Positions 24,005-32,617 are shown, counted from the first letter of the stretch. The stretch is 37,962 nucleotides of DNA from Candidatus Methylobacter oryzae (GCF_003994235.2 NZ_RYFG02000087.1:1-37962); one strand, 5' to 3'. Notes: generated by a model from the sequence alone, not told the origin. Numbers and translations are program-made.

Positions 24005-25018
24005 GTGACAACAACTAAACTCCCGATCGGCCCGATAATGCTGGATGTTGCGGGCTTAACCCTGACGCAAGCTGAAAAAGAAAAAATAAATCATCCCAAT
24101 ACCGGGGCAGTTATTCTCTTTTCGCGCAATTACCAAGACCCCGAACAAGTTACCGGACTGATTAACGCTATCCGCGCTGCGCGTAATGGCGACATACTGA
24201 TTGCCGTAGACCAGGAAGGCGGCAGAGTCCAGCGCTTTCAACAAGGCTTCACCCGCTTACCGCCGGCATCGCGCTACGCGCAAAACCCCGAGCTGGCGGA
24301 ACCCGCCGGCTGGCTGATGGCGGCCGAATTACTGGCGGTCGGCGTCGATTTCAGCTTTGCTCCGGTCCTGGATATCGATTGCGGCGTTAGCGAGATTATC
24401 GGCAACCGGTCGTTTTCGACCGATCCGGCGCTGGCAACGCAACTTTCAAGTTCATTCAGGAAAGGCATGAACGCAGCCGGCATGGCTGCAACCGGCAAGC
24501 ATTTTCCCGGACACGGCGCGGTCGCCCTGGATTCGCACCTGACCTTGCCGATAGACGAAAGGGACCTGGACGCGATCAGGGCAAAAGATTTAATGCCGTT
24601 TAAGCAATTGATAGACGAAGGCCTGGAAGGCATCATGCCGGCGCATGTCGTCTATCCCCAAGTAGACCCGAATCCGGCCGGTTTTTCGCCGTTCTGGATA
24701 CAGCAAATTTTACGCCGGGAATTAAATTTTAACGGCACCGTGTTCAGCGACGACTTGAGCATGGAAGGCGCCGCATCGGTCGGCGACTTTCCCGAGCGCG
24801 CCCGGCTCGCACAACTTGCCGGATGCGACATGATCCTGGTCTGCAACAATCCTGCCGCCGCCGAGCAAGTACTTGAAGCTTTGCCGGTAACTCACGACCT
24901 TGTCAGGGAACAACGGCTGGAGCGGATGCGCGGCAAACCGCAAATGAAGCGCGAGCAACTGATGCTGACCGAGAAATGGCAGCAATTATCGTCCCTTATC
25001 ATTAACCACACTCTATAA
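24005..25018 (+). CDS. nagZ: Beta-N-acetylhexosaminidase of murein recycling
   Basis: Removes GlcNAc from cytoplasmic GlcNAc-anhMurNAc-peptides. It is a glycoside hydrolase family 3 protein of 337 residues. The signature KHFPGHGAVALDSH carries the catalytic His-Asp dyad region, and the nucleophile aspartate lies in VFSDDLSMEGA. The start is GTG at 24005 with a weak ribosome site. It precedes hpt by two bases and mtnP by a few more, making a compact operon. Functionally it belongs with anmK earlier in the window. Confidence 0.95.
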   Translation: MTTTKLPIGPIMLDVAGLTLTQAEKEKINHPNTGAVILFSRNYQDPEQVTGLINAIRAARNGDILIAVDQEGGRVQRFQQGFTRLPPASRYAQNPELAEPAGWLMAAELLAVGVDFSFAPVLDIDCGVSEIIGNRSFSTDPALATQLSSSFRKGMNAAGMAATGKHFPGHGAVALDSHLTLPIDERDLDAIRAKDLMPFKQLIDEGLEGIMPAHVVYPQVDPNPAGFSPFWIQQILRRELNFNGTVFSDDLSMEGAASVGDFPERARLAQLAGCDMILVCNNPAAAEQVLEALPVTHDLVREQRLERMRGKPQMKREQLMLTEKWQQLSSLIINHTL

Positions 25019-25020
25019 AA

Positions 25021-25560
25021 ATGCTTGAAGAAATCAAACACGTCCAGGCAACGGCCGATTTGCTGCACAGCGAACAAGAAGTTGAAGCCGCCCTTGATAA
25101 TATGGCCCAAAAAATCAATAACACTCTTGCCGGCCACAATCCGCTGCTGCTTTGCGTGATAAACGGCGGCATCGTCACTGCCGGTAAATTAATGACCCGG
25201 TTAACGATCCCGTTAACGATTGATTCGATCCATGCCAGCCGTTACCAGAACCAAACTTTAGGCGGCACTATTAAATGGCTGGTTAAACCCGAAACGCCGA
25301 TTAAAGGCCGGACCGTACTGATCGTTGACGATATTCTCGATGAAGGCATTACGCTTGAAGCCCTCTATGACTATTGCTGGGAACAAGGCGCGGCCGCTGT
25401 CTACAGCGCGGTATTAGTAGATAAAATCCTCGACCATCAAAAACCGGTTACGCCCGATTTTATCGGACTCGAAGTGGAAAACCGTTATTTGTTCGGCTAC
25501 GGCATGGACTATAAAGGCTTTTTACGCAACGCACCTGGCATCTACGCCTGCAAGGAATAA
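25021..25560 (+). CDS. hpt: Hypoxanthine-guanine phosphoribosyltransferase
   Basis: Salvages hypoxanthine (and guanine) to IMP or GMP with PRPP. The PRPP loop VLIVDDILDEGITL is at about residues 100-113, and VINGGIVTAGKLM near residue 50 fits the flexible loop side. The length of 179 residues is normal. It lies between nagZ (two bases upstream) and mtnP (five bases downstream). The pairing with mtnP is meaningful: the MtnP-type enzyme releases hypoxanthine, the substrate of this protein. Guanine versus hypoxanthine preference cannot be read from sequence. Confidence 0.9.
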   Translation: MLEEIKHVQATADLLHSEQEVEAALDNMAQKINNTLAGHNPLLLCVINGGIVTAGKLMTRLTIPLTIDSIHASRYQNQTLGGTIKWLVKPETPIKGRTVLIVDDILDEGITLEALYDYCWEQGAAAVYSAVLVDKILDHQKPVTPDFIGLEVENRYLFGYGMDYKGFLRNAPGIYACKE

Positions 25561-25565
25561 GCATC

Positions 25566-26294
25566 ATGACTCAATTAGCCATCATTGGCGGCACAGGGCT
25601 GACCCAACTCAGCGCCTTAACCATCCTGAAACACGAAAAATTGGACACGCCCTACGGCGCGCCTTCCGCTGATTTTCTGATCGGCCGGTTAAACGATACA
25701 GACATTGTGTTCCTGGCCCGGCACGGCAATCCGCACACGATCGCCCCGCATAAAATAAATTACCGGGCCAATATCTGGGGCCTTAAGCAGCTCGGCGTTG
25801 AACAAGTCATTGCTGTCGCCGCAGTAGGCGGCATTACCGCTGAAATGGCTCCCGCACATATCGCCATCCCCGACCAAATTATCGATTACAGCTATGGCCG
25901 GCTGCATACTTTTTATGAAGACGAAGCGGTCACCCATATAGATTTTACCAACCCGTACAGCCAGGAATTACGCGCGCGCTTGATCAGCGCCGCCGACAAG
26001 GCCGGCATCAGCATCACCCCAACAGGTACTTACGGCTGTACCCAAGGGCCACGGCTGGAGACCTCGGCTGAAATCCTGCGCATGGAAAGAGACGGCTGCG
26101 ACCTGGTCGGCATGACAGGCATGCCGGAAGCCGCGCTGGCTAAAGAACTCGGCATCGATTATGCCGCGATCAGCGTAGTCGCCAACTGGGCGGCAGGAAA
26201 ATCGGAAGGTGAAATAACGATGGAAGAAATCGAGCGGCACTTGCACAAAGGCATGGCAAATACCGCAGCAATATTAAAAACGTTTATAGGTTAG
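25566..26294 (+). CDS. mtnP: S-methyl-5'-thioinosine phosphorylase (MTAP/PNP family)
   Basis: Splits methylthioinosine (or methylthioadenosine) with phosphate, giving a base and methylthioribose-1-phosphate in methionine salvage. The family phosphate loop GGTGLTQL is at the N-terminus, LARHGNPHTIAPHKINYRAN follows, and MTGMPEAALAKELG is near residue 180. The subgroup resembles the Pseudomonas PA3004 enzyme, which prefers methylthioinosine; that preference is from family recall. AGGA precedes the ATG by nine bases. The adjacent hpt gene can take up the hypoxanthine formed. 242 residues is normal. Confidence 0.88.
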   Translation: MTQLAIIGGTGLTQLSALTILKHEKLDTPYGAPSADFLIGRLNDTDIVFLARHGNPHTIAPHKINYRANIWGLKQLGVEQVIAVAAVGGITAEMAPAHIAIPDQIIDYSYGRLHTFYEDEAVTHIDFTNPYSQELRARLISAADKAGISITPTGTYGCTQGPRLETSAEILRMERDGCDLVGMTGMPEAALAKELGIDYAAISVVANWAAGKSEGEITMEEIERHLHKGMANTAAILKTFIG

Positions 26295-26304
26295 AACGAT
26301 AGCT

Positions 26305-26330
26305 CAGGGTACCCGCAAACGCCTACCCTG
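26305..26330. terminator. Hairpin between convergent mtnP and slyD
   Basis: CAGGGTA (26305-26311) pairs perfectly with TACCCTG (26324-26330). There is no T-run on either side, so its strength as an intrinsic terminator is doubtful. Confidence 0.4.
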
Positions 26331-26345
26331 GGGAAATGCATGCGT

Positions 26346-26828
26346 CTAGTGATGATGGCAGCCGGCGCCGTGAATATGACCATGCGCCATTTCTTCTTGA
26401 GTCGCAGGCCTAATGTCCACAACTTCGACATCAAAAGTTAAGGCCGCTCCCGCCAATGGGTGATTGCCGTCGATGGTAATATCGTCGCCGTCAATTTTAA
26501 CAATCGTGACTTGACCTGAACCGGAACTGACATCGGCATGAAAGTGCATGCCGACTTCAAGCTCATCGATACCTTCAAACATTGAACGCGGAATCACCTG
26601 GATCATTTCATCGTGTTGTTCGCCGTAAGCATCTTTCGCTTCAACGCGCACATTAAATCTGTCGCCAACAGCTTTACCATTCAATGCGGCTTCCAGGCCG
26701 GGAATGATGTTTCCCACGCCGTGCAAATAAACCAAAGCCTCATCACCTCTTGAACTATCCAGTACTTCGCCCTCATCGTTAGTCAAAGTATAGTGAATTG
26801 AGACAGCCATATTGTTAGCTACTTGCAT
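26346..26828 (-). CDS. slyD: FKBP-type peptidyl-prolyl isomerase, SlyD-like
   Basis: Cytoplasmic prolyl isomerase and chaperone with a possible nickel-handling role. The FKBP half (residues ~1-70) has YTLTNDEGEVLDSS and YLHGVGNIIPGLE. The IF (insert-in-flap) chaperone domain spans about 75-125, and the C-terminus is a short metal-binding tail HGHIHGAGCHHH. The tail is shorter than in E. coli SlyD. 160 residues from ATG 26828, with AAGG upstream; an internal Met at residue 7 is another possible start. The gene is convergent with mtnP. Confidence 0.93.
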   Translation of the reverse strand: MQVANNMAVSIHYTLTNDEGEVLDSSRGDEALVYLHGVGNIIPGLEAALNGKAVGDRFNVRVEAKDAYGEQHDEMIQVIPRSMFEGIDELEVGMHFHADVSSGSGQVTIVKIDGDDITIDGNHPLAGAALTFDVEVVDIRPATQEEMAHGHIHGAGCHHH

Positions 26829-26934
26829 GGTAAAACCTTTTTTGTAATGTGAAAGGCGACTATGATAAAGAGTTGTAACTGTTTTGTCTGAAAAAAATTA
26901 TTTCAATCCGCCATACCTTTGCAGGAAACCAATC

Positions 26935-27435
26935 ATGTCGCGCTGGAGACCGCCAAGCCCAAAATCGTCCCCTTACATCACACAGGAAGGCTATCAAACA
27001 TTGGAAATTGAATTAAAAGACCTGTGGAGCAAGCGCAAAGAAGTCACCGCGGCTTTATCGGCGGCGGCAGCGGAAGGCGACCGCTCCGAGAATGCCGAGT
27101 ATATCTATCGTAAAAAAGAATTGCGCGGTATAGACCGGCGCATCCATTATCTGCAAAAACGCTTACCTAGCCTTAATGTCGTATCCCGGCCGCCTGACGA
27201 CCAAGACAGGATTTTTTTTAGCGCCTGGGTGACCTTAGAGAACGAAGTCGGCGAAGAACTGACCTACCGTATTGTCGGCGCTGACGAGCTTGACCCTAAA
27301 AAGCAATACATCAGCCTCGATTCGCCATTAGCAAGAGCGCTGCTAAAAAAAACCTTCGATGACGAAGTGATTATTAAAAATGAGCTTAAAGAAACCCGCT
27401 ACACTGTCGTCGATATTAACTACGACAGCCAATAA
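26935..27435 (+). CDS. greB: Transcript cleavage/elongation factor
   Basis: Binds the secondary channel of RNA polymerase and stimulates cleavage of backtracked transcripts. The N-terminal coiled coil has the GreA/GreB signature AAAAEGDRSENAEYIYRKKELRGIDRRI, whose acidic tip DRSENAEY sits at residues ~52-60. The C-terminal FKBP-like domain ends SPLARALLKKTFDDEVII. ATG 26935 (MSRWRPP, 166 residues) is chosen because AGGA stands eight bases upstream; the extra open frame from 26884 lacks one. RYIVGADELDPKKQYISLDSPLAR is typical of GreB rather than GreA. tRNA-Ser follows. Confidence 0.94.
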   Translation: MSRWRPPSPKSSPYITQEGYQTLEIELKDLWSKRKEVTAALSAAAAEGDRSENAEYIYRKKELRGIDRRIHYLQKRLPSLNVVSRPPDDQDRIFFSAWVTLENEVGEELTYRIVGADELDPKKQYISLDSPLARALLKKTFDDEVIIKNELKETRYTVVDINYDSQ

Positions 27436-27512
27436 CAGACCCTTCTTATTAAGCAATAAATACCCTCGCATAGACTTAAACAGCCTTTTGCGATTTAAAC
27501 GACGAATTAGAG

Positions 27513-27540
27513 TTGCAATAAATATCAATCTCTATATAAT
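27513..27540 (+). promoter_or_regulatory. Promoter of tRNA-Ser
   Basis: TTGCAA (27513-27518, 4/6 match) and a perfect TATAAT (27535-27540) are separated by 16 bases. The mature tRNA starts 12 bases after the -10 box. Confidence 0.7.
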
Positions 27541-27551
27541 ACGCGGCTTAC

Positions 27552-27641
27552 GGAGAGGTGGCTGAGCGGCCGAAAGCGGCGGTCTTGAAAACCGTTGAGG
27601 GTTGATCCCCTCCCAGGGTTCGAATCCCTGCTTCTCCGCCA
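27552..27641 (+). tRNA. tRNA-Ser(UGA)
   Basis: A 90-base serine tRNA with encoded CCA. The acceptor arms GGAGAGG and CTTCTCC pair, with one G-U pair. The anticodon loop is CTTGAAA, giving anticodon TGA. A long variable arm (TTGAGGGTTGATCCCCTCCC) is typical of tRNA-Ser, and the T arm CAGGGTTCGAATCCCTG is perfect. Confidence 0.97.
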
Positions 27642-27652
27642 TATATATGAAG

Positions 27653-27687
27653 AAACCGATTGATTCTTAAGAACAATCGGTTTTTTT
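27653..27687 (+). terminator. Intrinsic terminator of tRNA-Ser
   Basis: AAACCGATTG (27653-27662) pairs perfectly with CAATCGGTTT (27674-27683), with an 11-base loop and seven T bases at 27681-27687. Confidence 0.92.
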
Positions 27688-28109
27688 ATGCCTGCTTGCC
27701 TACCTTGCGGGGTGGCTCATATTGAACTTCGTTGAACAAACCGGTGTTACCCGGCTTTGTCAAACATGGTTGCGGGAACCGGATTTAAACCTGCGACCTT
27801 CGGGTTATGGGCTCTGCGAGCTACGCCCCCGCGATTGCGGGTTGGCTTTCAATCAATAAAAACACCTTACAAAACCGGTCGAGCCGGCCGAACTCTTCAG
27901 TCTCTCGTCAAAAACGTAAGTGAACCTTTTGCCTCATACGGTTCTTGTTATGCTGGTATTAGTTGATTTGCACCATTTTCTAGTGGGATGGCTTAGCCTA
28001 AGACAAGAATTGTCAGCAATATCACTACACCAGAAAGATTGGCACCCGATATGCTAGATCAAAACCCATCTTTTAAACCTTTCATCATGATTCTTAGCTA
28101 TAGCCCACA
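27688..28109. other. Gene-free stretch with a tRNA relic
   Basis: These 422 bases hold no credible coding frame apart from an accidental one over the tRNA relic at 27767-27833. Some sequence around it (for example the GGGGTGGCTCATATTG region) may be other debris, but I recognise no specific element. Confidence 0.6.
27767..27833 (-). pseudogene. tRNA-fMet pseudogene
   Basis: Read on the minus strand it begins CGCGGGG and ends TTCCCGCAACCA, and contains GTAGCTCG, CCCATAACCCGAAGGTCG and GGTTTAAATCC, the blocks of initiator tRNA. About 12 bases of the D arm are missing and the anticodon stem (CAGAG against CCCGA) no longer pairs, so it cannot be functional. The CAT anticodon is still present. 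Confidence 0.75.
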
Positions 28110-28415
28110 ATGAACAATCAGAACAACAACGACCTCTCCCACCATATTTTGCCTAATTCAGCGACTATGGTCGGAGTTTGCATTATGGTTATTAGTATTG
28201 TTAAAACTCAGCCGGCCGACATGGTTAGTTATGTTATCGATAAAGCTTTAGCAATTGACAGCTTGCTGTTCACTCTCAGCGCATTACTTTCATTTTTATC
28301 AATTCGTTTGGAATGCGCCAACGATAGCTTTGAGCGTTGGGCTGAAATGATTTTTATATTAGGATTAGTATCGCTCACCCTAATTGCGGTGATTTTTTCC
28401 TTTGAAATTGTGTAA
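28110..28415 (+). CDS. Small membrane protein, unknown
   Basis: A 101-residue protein with about three hydrophobic segments: residues ~17-32 (ATMVGVCIMVISIV), ~45-65 (IDSLLFTLSALLSFLSI) and ~80-100 (MIFILGLVSLTLIAVIFSF). The N-terminus is polar and Asn-rich. Similar short membrane proteins with LP-SATMVGVC near the start occur in other proteobacteria, as far as I recall, but no function is known. No good ribosome site is visible before the ATG. It stands alone. Confidence 0.6.
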   Translation: MNNQNNNDLSHHILPNSATMVGVCIMVISIVKTQPADMVSYVIDKALAIDSLLFTLSALLSFLSIRLECANDSFERWAEMIFILGLVSLTLIAVIFSFEIV

Positions 28416-28470
28416 GCAAACGTTTTACGGCAGCAAATTACCAGAAACGCTCGATAATAGGCGCGAACAC

Positions 28471-28671
28471 CTACAAATCCTCATCCCCCTCATTGTCGTC
28501 AGCTATGATCAAAGGCGTGTTACGCTCCCGTTTCTGCAATTTTTTCATGAGCGAAGGCGGGCACCTGTCTTTTAGCTTATCCAGTAAACTCTGAGTTTTA
28601 GCGTAATCGGGCAATTCATCCCATAGTTTTAATATCTCTGCCTCATAGGCTGCTGATTCATCATCAGTCAT
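28471..28671 (-). CDS. Small hypothetical protein
   Basis: A 66-residue acidic soluble protein starting at ATG 28671 (MTDDESAAYEAEIL); the frame extends three codons to a TTG at 28680. It contains a helical segment ILKLWDELPDYAKTQSLLDKLKDRCPPSLMKKLQKRER and an acidic tail DDNEGDEDL. I do not recognise a family. The gene is isolated, upstream of nothing on its strand, and its ribosome site is weak. Confidence 0.45.
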   Translation of the reverse strand: MTDDESAAYEAEILKLWDELPDYAKTQSLLDKLKDRCPPSLMKKLQKRERNTPLIIADDNEGDEDL

Positions 28672-28797
28672 AAATTCCAAATACCTCTGCTTATTACTTT
28701 CAAAAAGCGCGGTATTTAAATTATCAATCTTAACGAAGTCAACCCCTCTTTTAAGCGGAATTCCGGCTACCGGCTTACAGCCCTCACCTTTTTGGCT

Positions 28798-29892
28798 TCA
28801 AAGTTCGGTTTGCAGTCCAGGTATACCGATACGCTGGATGCGCATCGCATTGTCGCCCTCCTCATAAACAAGCAATTTCTTTTCTTTCTGCCAGAGCCTA
28901 AAAGCCAGTGCATGAGATAAAACACGAATCGGATAATCTCGAGGCAACTGCTGCAAATAAGGTTGTATCGTCACAAAATCCGTTGCTCCATACTGCTGCA
29001 TGATAAAGCGGAGACCGCCATTGGCCGGACCGATGTTATAGGCCAGCAGCCCCAGAAACAAATCGCCATGCATTTCGGCCAGGTAATATTTGAGTGTAGC
29101 CGCGGCAATAAAAGCGTTGTGCCTCGGATTCAGTAACAACGGTTTGTCGACCGCTAACCGTTTACCGGCTTGTTCGATAACGGCTTTAGGCACCTGGGTG
29201 ATTTGAAACAGGCCGTGGCCGCCGTCACGGCTGTCTCTGGGCAAAAAAGAGGATTCTGTCGCAGCAATACCTTGCAGCAGATTGACGTCGATATCGAACA
29301 CCTTGGCCGCTTCGGCAATAGCCGGATTATAGGCCTCTGCACGCTCGACTATATGCTGTAACTGTGCCCGGTCGTAACGCCGATAAGCTGCGTAGACTTG
29401 ATGAGCCAGCGTCACACGGCCGGCCTCCTGCTTACCGCCGACCAGCAAACGAAAATGGCCGAATGCCTGGGCAAAATGGTTGTGCATCGCAAACCAGCCG
29501 ACAACAATCGCCAAGCCGACAGCCAGAACCGGCGACAAGATTACCGCCCCGCCCTGCAAACGTTTGCGTAGCTTCCACCAGCCTATCAACAGCAACGCCG
29601 CTGCAACGATCAATATCAATACCCCGATCGCAAACGGCAATAAACTGGTGAAAAAACGGGTGCCGGAAAACCAGCTGGCCGAATAGCCCAACAAAACCAT
29701 GACGACACAGGTCGCAGTGACCGCCAAACCCAAGGTTTCAAAACCGATTATTAACAACCTGCGTTTGAGGCTGCCAACCGGCTGTCTGGGCTGCGCTTTT
29801 TTTGCAACTTTGCGTATCGAACGAGGCTTGGTTGTTGGAGGTAAGTCCTGTTTGACAATAGCCCGCTTGCGCGGTGCGGCCGGCTTATTCAT
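28798..29892 (-). CDS. Membrane-anchored lytic transglycosylase (SLT domain)
   Basis: Cleaves murein strands to give 1,6-anhydro ends, the product processed by NagZ and AnmK. The N-terminus is basic (about 45 residues, many Lys/Arg), followed by three hydrophobic helices (RLLIIGFETLGLAVTATCVV, FAIGVLILIVAAALLLIGWW and VLAVGLAIVVGWFAM). The soluble SLT domain occupies the C-terminal half, with the catalytic glutamate in ATESSFLPRDSRDGGHGLFQIT and LLAYNIGPANGG further on. The domain order is unusual because the enzymatic part is tethered by multiple helices rather than a lipid anchor. The gene stands alone on the minus strand. Confidence 0.85.
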   Translation of the reverse strand: MNKPAAPRKRAIVKQDLPPTTKPRSIRKVAKKAQPRQPVGSLKRRLLIIGFETLGLAVTATCVVMVLLGYSASWFSGTRFFTSLLPFAIGVLILIVAAALLLIGWWKLRKRLQGGAVILSPVLAVGLAIVVGWFAMHNHFAQAFGHFRLLVGGKQEAGRVTLAHQVYAAYRRYDRAQLQHIVERAEAYNPAIAEAAKVFDIDVNLLQGIAATESSFLPRDSRDGGHGLFQITQVPKAVIEQAGKRLAVDKPLLLNPRHNAFIAAATLKYYLAEMHGDLFLGLLAYNIGPANGGLRFIMQQYGATDFVTIQPYLQQLPRDYPIRVLSHALAFRLWQKEKKLLVYEEGDNAMRIQRIGIPGLQTEL

Positions 29893-30401
29893 CTAAACGG
29901 ATCATCCAGTTGGCGAGATATTGTGGAGCATAAATTCGATAAGCGTTGAAGTCGCCGAATTATAGGCCGAACCCGTTAATCGCGCTTGGCAAAGATAAGC
30001 TTGCCGGCAGTTTCAGCAAGTATTCACCAGTAAGGGCAATATTTTCATGCCTGAACTCCGCTAAAGCGGCTAACTATAGCCGCCAAAGTTCGTGCAATTA
30101 ACCTAAAGACACTAAAAATGCGGGCCGACAGGCGGCAATAATTTGCCAATGGCCAACGGCGTGCGCGCGTTTCAACAGTCTTTGAATCATAGCGTTGCAT
30201 CAACTTAACATTAGCCGAAAATCCTTAACATTCTTTAACTTAACTTTACTCTTCCGCGCCTGTTTTTAGCCCCGTATTGGCCGTTATATTGCTCAAGAAC
30301 TTATGCTGTTTTGTTAAGCCAAACGATTGGACTCAACAAGGCCGCAGTAGGGACGGCTAACAGGCCATCCTGTAACGATCACCAAGATGAGGAGAAAAAT
30401 C
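29893..30401. other. 509-bp intergenic region with a TTAAC cluster
   Basis: No gene is visible. At 30204-30244 the motif (C)TTAAC occurs four times: at 30204, 30224, 30235 and 30240. The repeats are near-direct and spaced by roughly 20, 11 and 5 bases, which suggests a site for an OmpR-type regulator in front of the EF-hand gene. The rest shows nothing specific. Confidence 0.4.
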
Positions 30402-31118
30402 ATGAGTATCAGCAGTATAAACAGCAGCAGTCCGGCGATGGCGATGAGGGGTATGCACCGACCCGATCCGGCGAAAATGGCTGACGATTTATTTTCAAAG
30501 CTGGATACCTCCGGGAAAGGCTATATTGAAAAAAGCGATTTGCAATCCGCGCTGAGCCAATTGTCGAAATCGGATAGCTCAAACAGCTCAAGCAATTCCA
30601 GTGCCGCTGATGACATGTTCGCCAAAATGGATAGCGACGGCAACGGCAAAGTTACCAAGGAGGAGATGTCGGCAACAATTGAAAAAATTGCCGCAAAACT
30701 GGACGGTCCGTTTCCGCGAATGCGCATGCAAGACAGCCAAGGCGAACAGAGAGACATGCCTCCGGGCGGTATGCCGCCTCCCCAAGGCGGCGATCAAGGT
30801 CTCAGCAAAGACCAGCTGACCTCCATGTCGAAAGAGCTGAGTTCGACGAACAGCGAAAGATCTAAGGTAATCAGCGACGTAGCGGCTAATTTCGATACCG
30901 TCGACACCAACGGCGACGGCAAGGTCAGCGCGAGTGAAGCGAGAGCCTTCGAGAAATCGAAAAACTCGTCGGGCGCCGGCAGCAGCACCGATCAATCATC
31001 AACAGCTTCCAGCTCAAGCTCCGATGCACAGTTTATGAAGCAGATGATGCACTTGCTGAAATCATACGGCGGCATCAATCAAGCGGCGGAAAATAATAAT
31101 TTTTCCGCATCCGCTTAA
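30402..31118 (+). CDS. EF-hand calcium-binding protein
   Basis: A 238-residue protein rich in Ser, Met and Gln with three EF-hand loops: residues 35-46 (DTSGKGYIEKSD), 77-88 (DSDGNGKVTKEE) and 168-179 (DTNGDGKVSASE). The second and third have a glutamate at the last ligand position; the first has aspartate. No signal peptide is seen, only MSISSINSSSPAMAMRG. ATG 30402 is preferred over 30387 because GAGGAG precedes it by seven bases. It is convergent with cpxA and near an envelope stress locus; a calcium-dependent sensing or export role is inference. Confidence 0.85.
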   Translation: MSISSINSSSPAMAMRGMHRPDPAKMADDLFSKLDTSGKGYIEKSDLQSALSQLSKSDSSNSSSNSSAADDMFAKMDSDGNGKVTKEEMSATIEKIAAKLDGPFPRMRMQDSQGEQRDMPPGGMPPPQGGDQGLSKDQLTSMSKELSSTNSERSKVISDVAANFDTVDTNGDGKVSASEARAFEKSKNSSGAGSSTDQSSTASSSSSDAQFMKQMMHLLKSYGGINQAAENNNFSASA

Positions 31119-31153
31119 TTTAATTGTAATAGCAAAGAAATTTCCATCGCGTC

Positions 31154-31176
31154 GGACGGGATCTGCCATCCCGTCC
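31154..31176. terminator. Hairpin between convergent EF-hand and cpxA genes
   Basis: GGACGGGAT (31154-31162) pairs perfectly with ATCCCGTCC (31168-31176) over a five-base loop. Four A bases follow on the plus strand but no T-run, so it may act with Rho or only as a barrier. Confidence 0.5.
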
Positions 31177-31221
31177 AAAACGTTAAGACCGGAGTAGCCA
31201 CCCGCACAGACTGTAGCTTTC

Positions 31222-32613
31222 TTACCCGGCAAAAGGAATACCGATTTCAACATGCAAACCGCCTTCCGGGCGATTACTGGCCCAAATAGTTCCGCCATGC
31301 GCCTCTATCGAACGATAGGCAATAGCTAAACCCAAACCTATGCTGTTAGCCTTGACTCGGTCTCCACTGCGAAAAAACGGTTCGAAAATCGCCGACAAAT
31401 CGCTTTCGGCAACGCCGGGCCCCTGATCGTCGACAGCCACCTGCAAGCGCTGTTCGGCACTATCGAAACGAGCCGTGAACAGCACTTCCCCGCCTGTTTT
31501 GCAGTGCTGTACCGCGTTGCGCAGCACATTTTCAATCGCGCGATGCAGCAGTTCGCTGCAACCTTTAACCAACGTTTCTTCAATCCCGTCATAGCGAATC
31601 GCAACCCCATGCTGCTCAGCCTCGAACCGTGCATCCTCGACAATGTCGTCCAGTAATCCGCCGATGTCGAAATCATGGCTTCCGCTAGCGCCGACGCCGG
31701 CTTCCAAACGGGACAACACCAATAATTCGCCGACCAAATCGCTGATCCGTTGCGACTCCCGCTCGGTACGCTCCAGCATCGCCTGAATTTTTTCCGGCTG
31801 CTGCTGGGCCAGGCCGATAGCGGCCTGTATCCGCGCCAGCGGCGAACGCAGTTCGTGGGACACATCATGCAATAAGCGTTGCTGGGCATGCACCAAACTG
31901 TGAATCTGCCCGGCCATGTGATCGAAATCCCGGCCCAGGTCGGACAGCTCGTCGCGGCGTTCTCCCATTAGCGGGCCGACACGAATATCCAAGTTGCCTT
32001 GGGCTACGGCAGAAAAAGCATTACGCAAACTGCGAATCGGCTTCGCAAAATACCAAGCCAGAGCCAGGCTGAACACCAGGCTGGCAAACGTACCGGCCAG
32101 AATCGGCAGCAGCGGCGACGGCGGCTCATCGTCAGGCGGACGATCGCCCGGCGGCTCAAACCGGCCACCCTGCATTGGCGGCGGATGGCCGGCAAAACCG
32201 TGTTCGGGCAGCGGCACAAACAGCAAATATCGATGACCGTCATCCGCCGATACCCGGCGAATGGCTTCCGGATAAGCCGCTTGCGAGAACAAGGTACGCG
32301 CCTGTTGCAAAACTTCCGGCGCTACGTTTCGTTGCAATAACTCACGGTCTTGATCGTCAACCGCATAGACCGGCAAAAAAGGCGTATCGTGCATGACCGC
32401 AAGAAAGCTGCTCAACCCGGCCACACCGCCGTGATGCACAACATTCTCCGCGACCGCGACAAACGCGGCAGCCCGCCCGACATCGACCGAATAATTGCCC
32501 GCCTCTTTTTGCCAAGCGTTATGCCTTAGCCAAACAGCGGTGCCGACGCCGGCGCCGGCCATCAACAACGCCAACCAAAAAGTAAGGAAAAACTTCCAAA
32601 ACAATCGTCCCAT
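31222..32613 (-). CDS. cpxA: Sensor histidine kinase, CpxA-like
   Basis: Membrane sensor of a two-component system. Helix 1 is at residues ~7-29, a periplasmic domain of ~135 residues follows (Pro-rich near its end), and helix 2 is at ~167-190, followed by a HAMP linker. The HisKA box is LLHDVSHELRSPLARIQ and the ATPase domain has ENVLRNAVQHC, VDDQGPGV and GLGLAIAYRS. It is encoded four bases after the response regulator. Homology to CpxA is supported by the linked CpxP-like gene and CpxR box. The 463-residue length matches. Confidence 0.85.
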   Translation of the reverse strand: MGRLFWKFFLTFWLALLMAGAGVGTAVWLRHNAWQKEAGNYSVDVGRAAAFVAVAENVVHHGGVAGLSSFLAVMHDTPFLPVYAVDDQDRELLQRNVAPEVLQQARTLFSQAAYPEAIRRVSADDGHRYLLFVPLPEHGFAGHPPPMQGGRFEPPGDRPPDDEPPSPLLPILAGTFASLVFSLALAWYFAKPIRSLRNAFSAVAQGNLDIRVGPLMGERRDELSDLGRDFDHMAGQIHSLVHAQQRLLHDVSHELRSPLARIQAAIGLAQQQPEKIQAMLERTERESQRISDLVGELLVLSRLEAGVGASGSHDFDIGGLLDDIVEDARFEAEQHGVAIRYDGIEETLVKGCSELLHRAIENVLRNAVQHCKTGGEVLFTARFDSAEQRLQVAVDDQGPGVAESDLSAIFEPFFRSGDRVKANSIGLGLAIAYRSIEAHGGTIWASNRPEGGLHVEIGIPFAG

Positions 32614-32617
32614 TCCG

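Noticed and set aside
27757-27966. 69-codon open frame downstream of tRNA-Ser
   Set aside because: It reads across the complement of the tRNA-fMet relic; such frames are common false genes.
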